From Leptospira perdikensis (lineage in GTDB: Bacteria; Spirochaetota; Leptospiria; Leptospirales; Leptospiraceae): 64,000 nucleotides of DNA. Every line of letters starts with the position of its first letter. Position 1 is the stretch's first letter. The position numbers were made by a program, and so were the translations under genes. Positions 38,645-47,074 of the stretch are shown here, piece by piece. The notes under the pieces are model-generated. The model saw only the letters and a list, made by a program, of their open reading frames with translations. It was not told where the DNA came from and did no database searches. The DNA lies in assembly GCF_004769575.1 (NCBI RefSeq), contig NZ_RQGA01000014.1, positions 620,001-684,000 on the forward strand, read 5' to 3'.

Positions 38645-39646
38645 TTGGCAGAAACTTACGTCACAACCGCCTACGAAAGGCTCCAAATTGCACACTTACG
38701 TTGGCGAAAACGCGCCCAAAAATGGATTTCCCGTAGTCGGGAAAAAGTGAGCTTTGTCCTCATCCCCAACGACGAAAAACCTTTTGCCCAAATTGAGATC
38801 TCCATCGGAATGCTCGGGTTTTTATTCGGACTCTCTATTTCTCTGGTTCTCCTATCCTTTGGCCTACTCCTTTACTTTTCCTTCTTCTTTGATCGCAATC
38901 TATCCTTAGAGAAAAAAACGGAAACCCAACTCGTCTCCTTTTTGTTTTATGACCTTCTATCACAAGATTTAACAGATTCTGTAGAAGAACTAGAGTCGAC
39001 TGCCGAATCTCTAAACCTTCTTGCTTGGGAAGAAATTCCTGAAAAAGAAATGATCACCCAAGATTATTTATTAAAAGAAGAATTTCGTAAAGATGCAAGC
39101 GAACTAGATTCCAATCTCTTATTGTTCCAACAAGTTGTGACCACCTACACTCAGTTTGGTGTTAGACTTGGGAACCTTGTGCCGAATTTTCAAAATGCCA
39201 TTGATTATCTTTCGATGAGGGAGAGTATATTTTATTCCATGCCTAGGGGTAGACCTCTAAAACCTGGTGTGGGCGTTGTGACTTCTACCTTCGGGTATAG
39301 GAGTGATCCTTTTGGAATTTTACCTGTGGGTGAGTACCATTCGGGGATTGACTTTGCCGCTGGGGAAGGAACTCCGATCTATGCTACAGGCCCTGGAATC
39401 ATTGCTGTAGACACAGCAGTTGGTGGTCTTGGGAAATCAGTTCGTATCAATCACGAAAACGGTTTTTTTACTCTTTATGGTCACTGTTCTTTGATTCTAG
39501 TCAATCCGGGAGATCGTGTCAAACGGGGTGATAAAATTGCCCTTGTAGGACAAACAGGAAAAGCAACAGGAGCTCACGTCCACTATGAAGTGAGAATCGG
39601 ACTGGATGCACCACTTGATCCCGAAGAATATATTAACTTAGATTGA
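38645..39646 (+). CDS. M23 family metallopeptidase, membrane anchored
   Basis: A peptidoglycan-cleaving LytM-type protein or regulator. It is 333 residues long, starting at TTG 38645. A cytosolic basic N-terminus leads to one membrane helix (about 57-80). A helical region (85-190) follows, then a LytM domain with [28 protein letters not shown] (zinc His and Asp), and [10 protein letters not shown] (HxH). All zinc ligands appear present, so it is probably active in the periplasm. It is divergent from pcnB. Confidence 0.92.
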   Translation: MAETYVTTAYERLQIAHLRWRKRAQKWISRSREKVSFVLIPNDEKPFAQIEISIGMLGFLFGLSISLVLLSFGLLLYFSFFFDRNLSLEKKTETQLVSFLFYDLLSQDLTDSVEELESTAESLNLLAWEEIPEKEMITQDYLLKEEFRKDASELDSNLLLFQQVVTTYTQFGVRLGNLVPNFQNAIDYLSMRESIFYSMPRGRPLKPGVGVVTSTFGYRSDPFGILPVGEYHSGIDFAAGEGTPIYATGPGIIAVDTAVGGLGKSVRINHENGFFTLYGHCSLILVNPGDRVKRGDKIALVGQTGKATGAHVHYEVRIGLDAPLDPEEYINLD

Positions 39647-39699
39647 TTCTCTGGAAGATACATTCAAAGAGAGAAACAACTTCTTCTTTTTTTCCTAAG

Positions 39700-39787
39700 G
39701 GTGATTAGATGAAGATTGGTTCGAACCCTTGTTTGCTTGTGATAAACAAAAGACAAAGGTCGAACCAGTTCGAAATTGGTGATTAGA
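39700..39787. repeat. Imperfect hairpin flanked by a 10-bp direct repeat
   Basis: GGTGATTAGA occurs at 39700-39709 and again at 39778-39787, 78 bases apart. Between them TGGTTCGA (39717-39724) pairs with TCGAACCA (39760-39767), and the inner bases extend the stem to about 14 pairs with a bulge. There is no T run on either strand, so it is not a standard terminator. The right repeat overlaps the doxX stop codon. It could be a small mobile-element trace or a processing structure. Confidence 0.6.
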
Positions 39788-40229
39788 ATTTTCCGATTAA
39801 ATTAAAATCAACAGAATACACACCAGCACCACCCACTACGAGGGCAATGAGAAGTCCCGCGGCAAGAATATGAAACTCATACCCTTCGCCTTTTTGGTTT
39901 CCGTTCCAATTGATAAAAAATCCATTTTGTCTATGGGCAAGAACCGCAGCACCAATCATAATGATCGCAATGGAGGCAGCAGCAAATTTAGTTAAAAACC
40001 CAACGAGTAAAAGAACAGGTCCAAAGGACTCACCTAAAATGATAAGAACCGCGAGGATTCCAGGAAACTTCATTTGTCCTGTAAAAAATCCGTAAGTTCC
40101 TTTGAATCCGTATCCACCAAACCAACCGAGTAGTTTTTGGGCACCGTGTGGGAAGATCACAACAAAAGCTGTGATGCGTAGGATTAGGGGGATGATGTCC
40201 CCAGAAGTAGAAAATAGGTAATCGAACAT
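39783..40229 (-). CDS. DoxX family membrane protein
   Basis: A 148-residue inner-membrane protein with four helices. DoxX markers are LRITAFVVIFPHGAQKLLGWFGGYG, split as RITAFVVIFPHGAQKLL and the following FGGYG, then MKFPGILAVLIILGESFGPVLL and a C-terminal YEFHILAAGLLIAL. Relatives are linked to thiol, quinone or electrophile stress in other bacteria; the direct activity is unknown. AAGGAG lies 6 bases before the ATG, and a palindromic operator overlaps the promoter, so it is probably induced by an inactivated repressor. Confidence 0.9.
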   Translation of the reverse strand: MFDYLFSTSGDIIPLILRITAFVVIFPHGAQKLLGWFGGYGFKGTYGFFTGQMKFPGILAVLIILGESFGPVLLLVGFLTKFAAASIAIIMIGAAVLAHRQNGFFINWNGNQKGEGYEFHILAAGLLIALVVGGAGVYSVDFNLIGKF

Positions 40230-40252
40230 ATGGTTCTCCTTAAATCAATAAG

Positions 40253-40284
40253 AGATAGTTTAATATTAAACTATCTAGAGTCAA
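40253..40284 (-). promoter_or_regulatory. Promoter with 24-bp perfect palindromic operator upstream of doxX
   Basis: Bases 40253-40276 form a perfect 24-base palindrome (half AGATAGTTTAAT). Read leftward, TTGACT (40284-40279) is a good -35. After 16 bases, TAAACT (40262-40257) is a fair -10, so the palindrome covers the spacer and the -10. Size and placement suit a dimeric repressor of the MarR or TetR type; this assignment is inference. Confidence 0.75.
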
Positions 40285-40339
40285 GCTAATTTTTTCCCTT
40301 ATTTCCAGGTTTCGTCGGTTTTAAATTCTCCTTTCCCCC

Positions 40340-41293
40340 ATGGGCATAAATTTTACTCTTTCCCCTATGTTAGATCGAATTCCGATTCCGAATCCCTTTG
40401 GTTGGGAGGGTTTGTCCACTTTCAGCCTTCTTATGATGTTAGCCTTTCTTGTTGGTTCCTACCTCCTCCCCAAAGAGTTGGAGAGAAAAAAATTGGATCC
40501 GAGCCATTCCGATTGGTTGATTTTCCTTGGGATTTTAGGTACCTTAGTGGGTGCCAAAATATTCTTTATCTTTGAAATTTGGGACCAAGTGTTTATTGAT
40601 GTTCCCGGCTATGACGGAAAGTATACCTATCCACTCACACATTGGAACGGATTTCCGGGACATCCTGGACTTTGGTCTTCCCTTTTTAGCGGTGGTGGCC
40701 TTGTATTCTTTGGTGGCCTTCTTTTTGGATGGTTATTCATTACTCTCTACTTCCGACACCACAAACTAGACATCGGTGCCTATTATGATGCAGTGATACC
40801 AGCAATTAGTATGGGTTATGCGATTGGAAGATTAGGATGTTTTGTGAGCGGAGATGGTTGTTATGGATTTGCCACTGACGCGAGGATCCCATTTTTTGTT
40901 TTTGATTTCCATGGTGCTCACCCATCTGGTGTACCTGTTTGGAATACTCCTGTAATGGAATCGCTTATGGCCTTTGGTTACTTCGCTTATTTCCAATTTT
41001 GGGCAAGATACCAAAACTTTCGTAAATGGAGTATTGGTGCACAGTTTCTCATCATTCACGGATTTGCAAGGCTCATCATTGAGTTCTTACGTGTGAACAA
41101 AGCAGTCATCCCTTTTATTGATCCACCGACTCTTGTGAACATTCCAGATGCCAACGGAAATCCTACCTTCCTTACTGGTTACTACTGGCATGGATTTTCT
41201 CAGTCACAATATATCTCCATTGCGCTCATCCTCTTCGGTGTGTATTTGTTAGTTTCTAAAAAACTTTGGCTAAAGGAAAAAACAAACGTATGA
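40340..41293 (+). CDS. lgt: Prolipoprotein diacylglyceryl transferase family protein
   Basis: A membrane enzyme that would add diacylglycerol to lipobox cysteines. It has about 317 residues and seven helices; an ATG at 40367 ([14 protein letters not shown] start) is a possible shorter start. Recognised blocks are [28 protein letters not shown] (163-176) and [10 protein letters not shown]. In the second block, the Asn that is essential in E. coli Lgt (GRIGNFINGE) is Cys and the Glu is Asp. The His of the first block is Phe. It is therefore a variant or paralogue. The stop overlaps the next ATG (ATGA). Confidence 0.82.
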   Translation: MGINFTLSPMLDRIPIPNPFGWEGLSTFSLLMMLAFLVGSYLLPKELERKKLDPSHSDWLIFLGILGTLVGAKIFFIFEIWDQVFIDVPGYDGKYTYPLTHWNGFPGHPGLWSSLFSGGGLVFFGGLLFGWLFITLYFRHHKLDIGAYYDAVIPAISMGYAIGRLGCFVSGDGCYGFATDARIPFFVFDFHGAHPSGVPVWNTPVMESLMAFGYFAYFQFWARYQNFRKWSIGAQFLIIHGFARLIIEFLRVNKAVIPFIDPPTLVNIPDANGNPTFLTGYYWHGFSQSQYISIALILFGVYLLVSKKLWLKEKTNV

Positions 41294-42120
41294 ACCCTTC
41301 TCCATTTTTCGAAATTGAAAAAAGAAAAAATGTAGCCATTCTTTGGTTAAATCGTCCAGAAAAACGTAATGCCATGAATTGGCCTTTTTGGCGAGACCTT
41401 CCCGATATGGTGGAAGAGATCAATGCTGATCCACAAATTCATTGTTTTGTGATCGCAGCAAAAGGAAAATCTTTTTCAACAGGCCTTGATTTGGAAGAGT
41501 TCTTTCAAGAATTCAAACCAGTTTTCCAAGGAGAATTTGCTGACGGTAGAGAAAAACTCTACCAACTGATTCTCACAATGCAAAAGGGAATTAATGCCAT
41601 TTACAATTCTAAAAAACCGTCCATTGCCCTCGTTCAAAAACATTGTATCGGTGGTGGGCTGGATTTAGTTTCTGCATGTGACATTCGTTATGCGTCAAAA
41701 GATGCTAGTTTTTCACTTAGAGAATCCAAGGTAGCCATCGTTGCCGATATGGGATCCTTACAAAGACTCCCTCATTTGATTGGGAATGCCCATACTAGAG
41801 AATTGGCTCTGACTGGAAAAGATATTAGTGCCGAGGAAGCCTATCAGATGGGACTTGTGACAAAAGTGACGGAAGACTTTGATTCCCTACTTCAAGCTGG
41901 ACTCAGGACAGCAGAAGAAATTGCAGAAAACCCGACTATTGTCATCCGTGGGGTCAAACAAGTGCTAAACCATGGAATAGGAAAAACCATCGACGAAGGT
42001 TTAGACTATGTAGCGGTTTGGAATGCGAGTATGCTCGATTCTAAAGATTTTCGTTCCGCCATCGGTGGGTTTATGGAAAGAAAACGACCTGTCTTCAATC
42101 CAGAAACCCGGGTAGATTAA
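41290..42120 (+). CDS. Enoyl-CoA hydratase/isomerase (crotonase) family protein
   Basis: A 276-residue crotonase-fold enzyme starting at the ATG at 41290 that overlaps the lgt stop. The fold is shown by [34 protein letters not shown] (first oxyanion-hole block), [28 protein letters not shown] (two joined blocks; second oxyanion hole at the GGG) and [21 protein letters not shown]. The Asp in the [11 protein letters not shown] position suggests dienoyl-CoA isomerase-like rather than hydratase chemistry. The substrate is unknown. Confidence 0.9.
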   Translation: MNPSPFFEIEKRKNVAILWLNRPEKRNAMNWPFWRDLPDMVEEINADPQIHCFVIAAKGKSFSTGLDLEEFFQEFKPVFQGEFADGREKLYQLILTMQKGINAIYNSKKPSIALVQKHCIGGGLDLVSACDIRYASKDASFSLRESKVAIVADMGSLQRLPHLIGNAHTRELALTGKDISAEEAYQMGLVTKVTEDFDSLLQAGLRTAEEIAENPTIVIRGVKQVLNHGIGKTIDEGLDYVAVWNASMLDSKDFRSAIGGFMERKRPVFNPETRVD

Positions 42121-42276
42121 TTAACAGTAAATGTCGAGTAACCGTTCGCTTTTTGCGTTTGAGCCTACTTTTTCTTCCACAGCCAACTTCATGAGTTTTT
42201 CATTGAGTTGGTTTTGTGCCTGGAAAATTTCCTTCGGCAAATTGACGACTGAGTTAATAGGTGTAGATGGAACCAT
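42121..42276 (-). CDS. Small conserved-looking protein of 51 residues
   Basis: An intact small gene that is easily missed. It runs from ATG 42276-42274 to TAA at 42123-42121, with AGGAGG at 42289-42284 and a 7-base spacer, the best ribosome-binding site in the window. The product begins MVPSTPINSVVNLPKEIF, continues with an amphipathic helix (QAQNQLNEKLMKLAVEEKV) and ends LLDIYC with a terminal Cys. No signal peptide or membrane helix is seen. The pattern faintly recalls small YjfB-type 'putative motility' proteins, but that is a weak resemblance. The stop abuts the echA-type gene stop. Confidence 0.8.
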   Translation of the reverse strand: MVPSTPINSVVNLPKEIFQAQNQLNEKLMKLAVEEKVGSNAKSERLLDIYC

Positions 42277-42356
42277 AATAGGACCTCCTTTTACAATCTT
42301 TACTCCCTATTCTACCCATCGGCGAATCCCTTATTTCCTGAAGTAAAAAACGGCGT

Positions 42357-43208
42357 ATGAGCTCTTTTTTTTCCCTAATCCGCGAAGCCAAACTCCTGGA
42401 AGAGGAAAAGGAATTCACACGAGCTTTTAACGTGTACGCAGAAAGTGAATCACATACACAAAACGAATCTGCACTGATCAAAATCAAAGCGAAAAAAGCC
42501 TGGTGTTTGTATGCAGTAGGAAATCCAAAAGAAACAGAATCCCTGTTTCAAGACATTATTAAAAATTATCCATCGCATCCGTTAAGTATCACCGTATACT
42601 CACGTTATCTAATCAAATTAAAGAAATTTAAATCAGCCAAAGTACTACTTCAAAAAAGTATTCTCTATTTTCCTTCCTATTTGGAGAACTACCTACTCCT
42701 TGCCTCTCTCCTAAAAGATATGGAACGATCAGAGGAAGCGATTAAGGTATTAAAAAAAGCACTTTCGCAAGAACACTTAAGTAATGGCCGCGGGATTGAT
42801 CGAAAAGATATTTGGGCCGAACTTGGGTCTTTATATTTTTCTCGTGGAGACTTTAATTCGGCCCTCGCTTCTTTAAAAATGTCACTTAAGATGGTGGAAC
42901 CAGAAGAGTTCTTCTATTATGATTTATTAGCCTTATGTTATCTGGAGGCGGAAGACCCAGAAAATGGACTCACCTCTATTAAAACTCATATCGAATTCTG
43001 CAAAGAAATTGATCCAGAGACACTGATTATTTTGGCCCGTGCCCATTGCCGGCTGGGAAAATTAGAAGAAGCAGCGAACAACTTAATCCAAGCTTACTCC
43101 ATTGAAGATTCCTTATATTTAAAAGCAGCAGATTTTATAGATTTTGCGCCACTACTAAGAAATGGTTTTTTTACAACCTTGGAGAACATTGAATGGGAAG
43201 AACCATAA
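42357..43208 (+). CDS. Tetratricopeptide repeat protein
   Basis: 283 residues made almost wholly of TPR-like helix pairs. Clear repeats include KKAWCLYAVGNPKETESLFQ, LASLLKDMERSEEAIKVLKKAL, IWAELGSLYFSRGDFNSALAS, LCYLEAEDPENGL and ARAHCRLGKLEEAANNLIQA. It has no signal peptide, so it is a cytosolic scaffold. Its 3' end overlaps the helicase gene by 16 bases, so the two products are probably made together and may form a complex. The end (FFTTLENIEWEEP) is not repeat-like. Confidence 0.88.
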   Translation: MSSFFSLIREAKLLEEEKEFTRAFNVYAESESHTQNESALIKIKAKKAWCLYAVGNPKETESLFQDIIKNYPSHPLSITVYSRYLIKLKKFKSAKVLLQKSILYFPSYLENYLLLASLLKDMERSEEAIKVLKKALSQEHLSNGRGIDRKDIWAELGSLYFSRGDFNSALASLKMSLKMVEPEEFFYYDLLALCYLEAEDPENGLTSIKTHIEFCKEIDPETLIILARAHCRLGKLEEAANNLIQAYSIEDSLYLKAADFIDFAPLLRNGFFTTLENIEWEEP

Positions 43209-45019
43209 AACAAACGTTTGGTTCATTAAAAGAAGAAATTTTACACATAAAAACAATTCTATCAAAAGAACGCGATTATGAACGTTTTATATTTTTAGAA
43301 AAAGGTCAAGATTCCAAAGCGATTAAAAATGCCGAGTTGGAAGACTTAAAGTTTGTTGTGGGTAATACATGGAGGGCGGAATTCAATATCTCTCCTTCTT
43401 CGAAAGCCAAAGAGTGGTTAAAACCAGGAGTTCCCGTCCTCCTCAAATCCGAAACAGAATCTATATTTGGAAATATTTATAAAACATCCGATACAAAACT
43501 CACCGTCCAAATCCGAGGAGACTACGAATGGGAAGATACTGAGTTTCAAATCTCAAAGTGGTTCCAAGAATCCACATACGACTTGTATAATGATATCATC
43601 ACAAAAATATTAGCTGATACAAGTAGTGAATCACATAAAAAATTGAATTGGATTTTGGGTTTTGGACTCGGTGAAAAACCAACGCCTCCTAAGTCTAGTC
43701 TTAACAGACCACCACTGGAACGCATCTTTCAAATTCATGACTACGGAATTATCTTTGGACCACCAGGAACAGGTAAAACCACCTTACTGATGCAAGCTGT
43801 GCAGGAAATCAAAACAAAGGGTGAATCTGTTTTGACACTTTGTCCCACAAACTTTGCCTGCGATTATATTGTAGAACTTGCAATCAAAAAAGGAATTCGT
43901 GTGATTCGTTTAGGAAACTCTACAAAAATCAAAGAAGATGTTTTGCCCTACCATATAGATCATCTCATCCAAACACATCCTGATCAAAAACAAATTCACA
44001 ATTGGCAAACCGAACTAAAAGCACTTCAGAAAAAAGCCAATGCTTGGAAACGTAACTTTGGAAAAGAAGAAAGAGAAGAACGAAAGACAATCCGAAAAGA
44101 AGCTAAGTTTTTACTCTCCACAATCAGAGAAGCAGAATCGAATATTAGAACGAAGCTACTCGACGATGCAGAACTCATAGTATCTACCTTTTCGGGATTT
44201 GGAAATGAATGGGGAAAAGGTAGGACCTTTGATTATGTATTTGTAGATGAAGCCACTCAAAGTTTAGATCCGGGTTGTTATATGGCACTCTATGCTGGTA
44301 AAAAAACCTTCTTTTTTGGAGATCCGAAACAACTTGGCGCTAGTTACTCCCACCCTGATCACCAAACTATCGATAGTTTTTTGGAAAAAGCTGTGGCATT
44401 TGATTCAGGAGAACGAATTCTATTTTTAGAAAAACAATTCAGAATGAAGGCAGAAATTCTTGGTTTTCCCAATCGAACTTACTACGAAAGTAAAATTCTA
44501 ACCCATCCTGATGCAATATGGAATCCAACAATCACTATCTCTGAGGCCATAGGTTCCAATCCATCCATCCTTTGGATTGATACTGCCGGCAGTGATTCCG
44601 AAGAAGAAACAGAAGGTGAAGAGCCAAGTTTTTTCAATCATATAGAAATCCAGTTGATCGAAAGATTGTTTGAATTGGGAATTCAAAGCAATTTAATAAC
44701 CGTTATATCTCCATATCGAGGCCAAGTTGAAAAATTAGTACTGGCATCACAAGGTAGATGGATCACCCAAACTATAGATTCCTTCCAAGGAAGAGAATCA
44801 GAGATTGTCATTTTGAGCCTAGTTCGCTCTAACCTAGAAGGTGAAATTGGTTTTTTATTGAATCCTAAACGTTTGAATGTAGCTTTAACAAGGGCCAAAT
44901 CTCATTTAATTCTTATTGGAGACTCAGGAACCCTTTGTCAAAATAAAGAGTTCCAAGATCTTTATTCCTACATCGAATCAAACGGTGAAATTCGTTCGAT
45001 TTATGAATTTATGGAATGA
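43193..45019 (+). CDS. Superfamily 1 helicase (DNA2/IGHMBP2/Upf1-like)
   Basis: A 608-residue ATP-dependent helicase. Motifs in order are: Q-like region; I, GPPGTGKTTL near residue 188; Ia, LCPTNFACD; II, VFVDEATQ; III, GDPKQLG; IV, EKQFRMK; V, TIDSFQGRESEIV; VI, NVALTRAKSHLILIGD. The N-terminal about 170 residues hold an OB/stalk-like beta region (LKPGVPVLLKSETESIFGNIY) as in IGHMBP2. A charged coiled-coil insert (about 270-320) lies between Ia and II. Substrate (DNA or RNA) is not known. It is coupled to the TPR gene. Confidence 0.92.
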   Translation: MGRTIKQTFGSLKEEILHIKTILSKERDYERFIFLEKGQDSKAIKNAELEDLKFVVGNTWRAEFNISPSSKAKEWLKPGVPVLLKSETESIFGNIYKTSDTKLTVQIRGDYEWEDTEFQISKWFQESTYDLYNDIITKILADTSSESHKKLNWILGFGLGEKPTPPKSSLNRPPLERIFQIHDYGIIFGPPGTGKTTLLMQAVQEIKTKGESVLTLCPTNFACDYIVELAIKKGIRVIRLGNSTKIKEDVLPYHIDHLIQTHPDQKQIHNWQTELKALQKKANAWKRNFGKEEREERKTIRKEAKFLLSTIREAESNIRTKLLDDAELIVSTFSGFGNEWGKGRTFDYVFVDEATQSLDPGCYMALYAGKKTFFFGDPKQLGASYSHPDHQTIDSFLEKAVAFDSGERILFLEKQFRMKAEILGFPNRTYYESKILTHPDAIWNPTITISEAIGSNPSILWIDTAGSDSEEETEGEEPSFFNHIEIQLIERLFELGIQSNLITVISPYRGQVEKLVLASQGRWITQTIDSFQGRESEIVILSLVRSNLEGEIGFLLNPKRLNVALTRAKSHLILIGDSGTLCQNKEFQDLYSYIESNGEIRSIYEFME

Positions 45020-45106
45020 TAACAATACACAAACCCAAAACACAATCGGTAGATCATTTCCTTTCTAAATCAAATTTCAAACCATTCCTTTAATTCGACC
45101 AAATGG

Positions 45107-45760
45107 TCATAAGACAACCCATTTCGGTTCTTCCAAGGTGTAAACCAAACGATACGCGCCATCGGAACCTGGTGGGATCTCAGAAATTCCTTCAAAATCA
45201 AAGTCTGTGGTTTCATCAGCATTTTCTTTCACGGCATTTGTCACTAAGATTTCCCATGCTTTCGCAGTATCTTCACCTAACTTAGATGCAGCGTTTACCT
45301 CTGCTCCAAACACATCGGTATCGCCTATTTTTAATATTTTTCCAAACCCAAGTCCCACACAAAGTAAAATTTGTTCTTCGGCCGTTCGTCCTTCGTTATA
45401 ACGTTTACATGCCTTCTGCATATGAATCGCACATTGAATGGCTTTGTTAGTATTTCGAAAGAGAACCATAAGGCTATCCCCTTCGTCTTTCATAAGGATT
45501 CCATCAAACTCATCTAACACAGGAATAAGGATTCTTTGTGACTCATAGATGGTTTGTAAAAAATGAATGATTCCAAATTTGGCAACACCACGTGAAAATC
45601 CAGAAAGGTCGGTAAACATCACACACCAAGTTTCGCCAAAAAGATCCCAAATCCGTTTGTCGATGATTTCTTGGTTGGAGCCAGGATTCAGTCTTTCTTC
45701 TAAAAGTTTTTCCAATCGTTCTTCCGATGCAGAGGTGGCTATAGCCCGTTTTTGACCCAT
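45107..45760 (-). CDS. Class III adenylate/guanylate cyclase-like protein
   Basis: A 217-residue cytosolic protein comprising one cyclase domain with a short helical N-terminus. The first metal site is in VMFTDLSGFSR and the second in MKDEGDSLMVLF. The substrate/transition-state region reads DVFGAEVNAASKLGED. There the usual catalytic Arg (NxxxR) is Lys, while the Asn remains. It may make cAMP slowly, act as a dimer partner, or be a non-cyclase sensor. No ribosome-binding site is obvious; the gene is isolated between two oppositely directed neighbours. Confidence 0.85.
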   Translation of the reverse strand: MGQKRAIATSASEERLEKLLEERLNPGSNQEIIDKRIWDLFGETWCVMFTDLSGFSRGVAKFGIIHFLQTIYESQRILIPVLDEFDGILMKDEGDSLMVLFRNTNKAIQCAIHMQKACKRYNEGRTAEEQILLCVGLGFGKILKIGDTDVFGAEVNAASKLGEDTAKAWEILVTNAVKENADETTDFDFEGISEIPPGSDGAYRLVYTLEEPKWVVL

Positions 45761-45948
45761 GCGAGCGAGTATAACAAAGAAAAAAGGAATGTCAAGATAC
45801 GTAAAAACAAAAGGTACGAAACATACTCTTTAGTTTTAGTTTAAACATTGATTCGATAACACAAAAAAATATTGTAATTTTCTATTGATCACATTCCATT
45901 CTATTTGTTTTCCTGACTAAACCAATTGAATCAAATCTAGGAGATTTT

Positions 45949-46341
45949 ATGAATGATATCAAAAGTTCAAAAACAACACTTTGGGTGGGAAGGGTTTTAA
46001 GCGGTCTGGTCATTGCTTTTTTACTCTTCGATGCTTGGGGTAAACTTTCCGAATTAGAAATTGTATTAACAACCATGGGAGAATTGGGTATACCTGGATC
46101 CCTATCGATAACGATTGGAACCATCCTACTTGTAATCACAATTTTATATGCAATCCCACAAACTTCTGCTTTCGGTGCCCTTTTACTCACAGGGTATTTA
46201 GGCGGTGCTATTGCGATCCATGTTCGAGTGGGAAATCCACTTTGGAGCCATATTCTTTTTCCGGTTTATGTAGGAATTCTACTTTGGGTAGGTCTTGCTT
46301 TAAGAAGCCGAAAAGTAAAAGATCTTTTCTGGGGATTTTAA
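45949..46341 (+). CDS. DoxX-like small membrane protein
   Basis: 130 residues with four predicted helices. WVGRVLSGLVIAFLLFDAWGKL, taken as RVLSGLVIAFLLFDAWGKL, and LLTGYLGGAIAIHVRVGNPL are typical of DoxX-like (DUF4267/DoxX_2-type) proteins. AGGAG lies 6 bases before the ATG. Transcribed alone, with a long hairpin downstream. No sequence link to the doxX gene at 39783 beyond the fold type. The function of these proteins is not settled. Confidence 0.82.
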   Translation: MNDIKSSKTTLWVGRVLSGLVIAFLLFDAWGKLSELEIVLTTMGELGIPGSLSITIGTILLVITILYAIPQTSAFGALLLTGYLGGAIAIHVRVGNPLWSHILFPVYVGILLWVGLALRSRKVKDLFWGF

Positions 46342-46366
46342 AAACAAACCAATCTTTTTGTTTTTT

Positions 46367-46422
46367 AGAAACATAAACTTCTTCTGAAAATGAAAATTTA
46401 GAGAGAAGCTGTTTATGTTTCT
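46367..46422. repeat. Long hairpin with 12-bp perfect arms
   Basis: AGAAACATAAAC (46367-46378) pairs perfectly with GTTTATGTTTCT (46411-46422), and CTTCT/AGAAG adds five inner pairs. Rightward it is followed within a few bases by ATTTTTC, so it could terminate the DoxX-like gene. It also lies downstream of the leftward membrane protein gene. Confidence 0.6.
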
Positions 46423-46504
46423 GACAATTTTTCATTCAACTGCTACATTCCACTGGTATCGATTTTAGAGATACAAAACCAATTATATCATTCAAGCGAA
46501 CGTT

Positions 46505-47074
46505 TTATCCGTTTATCTTTAAAAGTTTTACAACCAACGGTATCATCATTATTGAAATTCCAATATAAATAGAAACACGAATGTAATTCCAAAAAACCCA
46601 CTTCTTAATTTCATTTGTGAGCTCAAAAGAATGGGAGCCTATTGTATTTGCCAAAAACTGAAACCTAATGATTTTCCCAGCAAAATAAATAACTGTCCAA
46701 ACCCTCACAGCCATATGAAGGAGAAACAAAAGTACCAAACAATTACCAATGCCTTCGATGGAATAACAAAACACGAGGGATATTAAAAATATGATTTCAT
46801 GAATAGAATGAAACAAAATCCAAAAATATTTTAAATTGGCAGATTTGATCTCTGTATTTAAAATCTGGAGGTTGGGTCGATTGCCACTCGCCCAACGCGG
46901 AACAAAAACGAGAGTTTCAAAAATTTGAGCACCATTCATTAAAAAATAGATTAACAAGTTGATGAGTAACGAATATTTAGCGAGCGATAAAGAATTTTCG
47001 AAAACAAAAGATGTCATATCTTGTATCCCGATTATGGAAGCGATAACAAAAGACTTTTCTATCATATAACTCAT
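46505..47074 (-). CDS. Unknown membrane protein co-transcribed with a MarR regulator
   Basis: 189 residues with five or so hydrophobic helices (about 32-55, 85-105, 108-128, 160-183) and no recognised motif. Conserved-looking polar residues sit in helices (HSIHEIIFL; LHMAVRVWTVIYFAGK), which could form a pore or cofactor site. Its ATG overlaps the marR stop by 4 bases, so expression is tied to the regulator. It may be a small exporter, sensor or DUF-type membrane enzyme; I cannot tell. Confidence 0.75.
   Translation of the reverse strand: MSYMIEKSFVIASIIGIQDMTSFVFENSLSLAKYSLLINLLIYFLMNGAQIFETLVFVPRWASGNRPNLQILNTEIKSANLKYFWILFHSIHEIIFLISLVFCYSIEGIGNCLVLLFLLHMAVRVWTVIYFAGKIIRFQFLANTIGSHSFELTNEIKKWVFWNYIRVSIYIGISIMMIPLVVKLLKING

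Noticed and set aside
42131..42346. Plus-strand frame of 71 codons in the gap after the crotonase gene
   Set aside because: It lies antisense to the 51-residue gene, has no ribosome-binding site and encodes a Ser/Phe-rich sequence with no protein-like pattern.
45090..45115. GACC/GGTC short palindrome after the helicase gene
   Set aside because: A four-pair stem without a T run is expected by chance.
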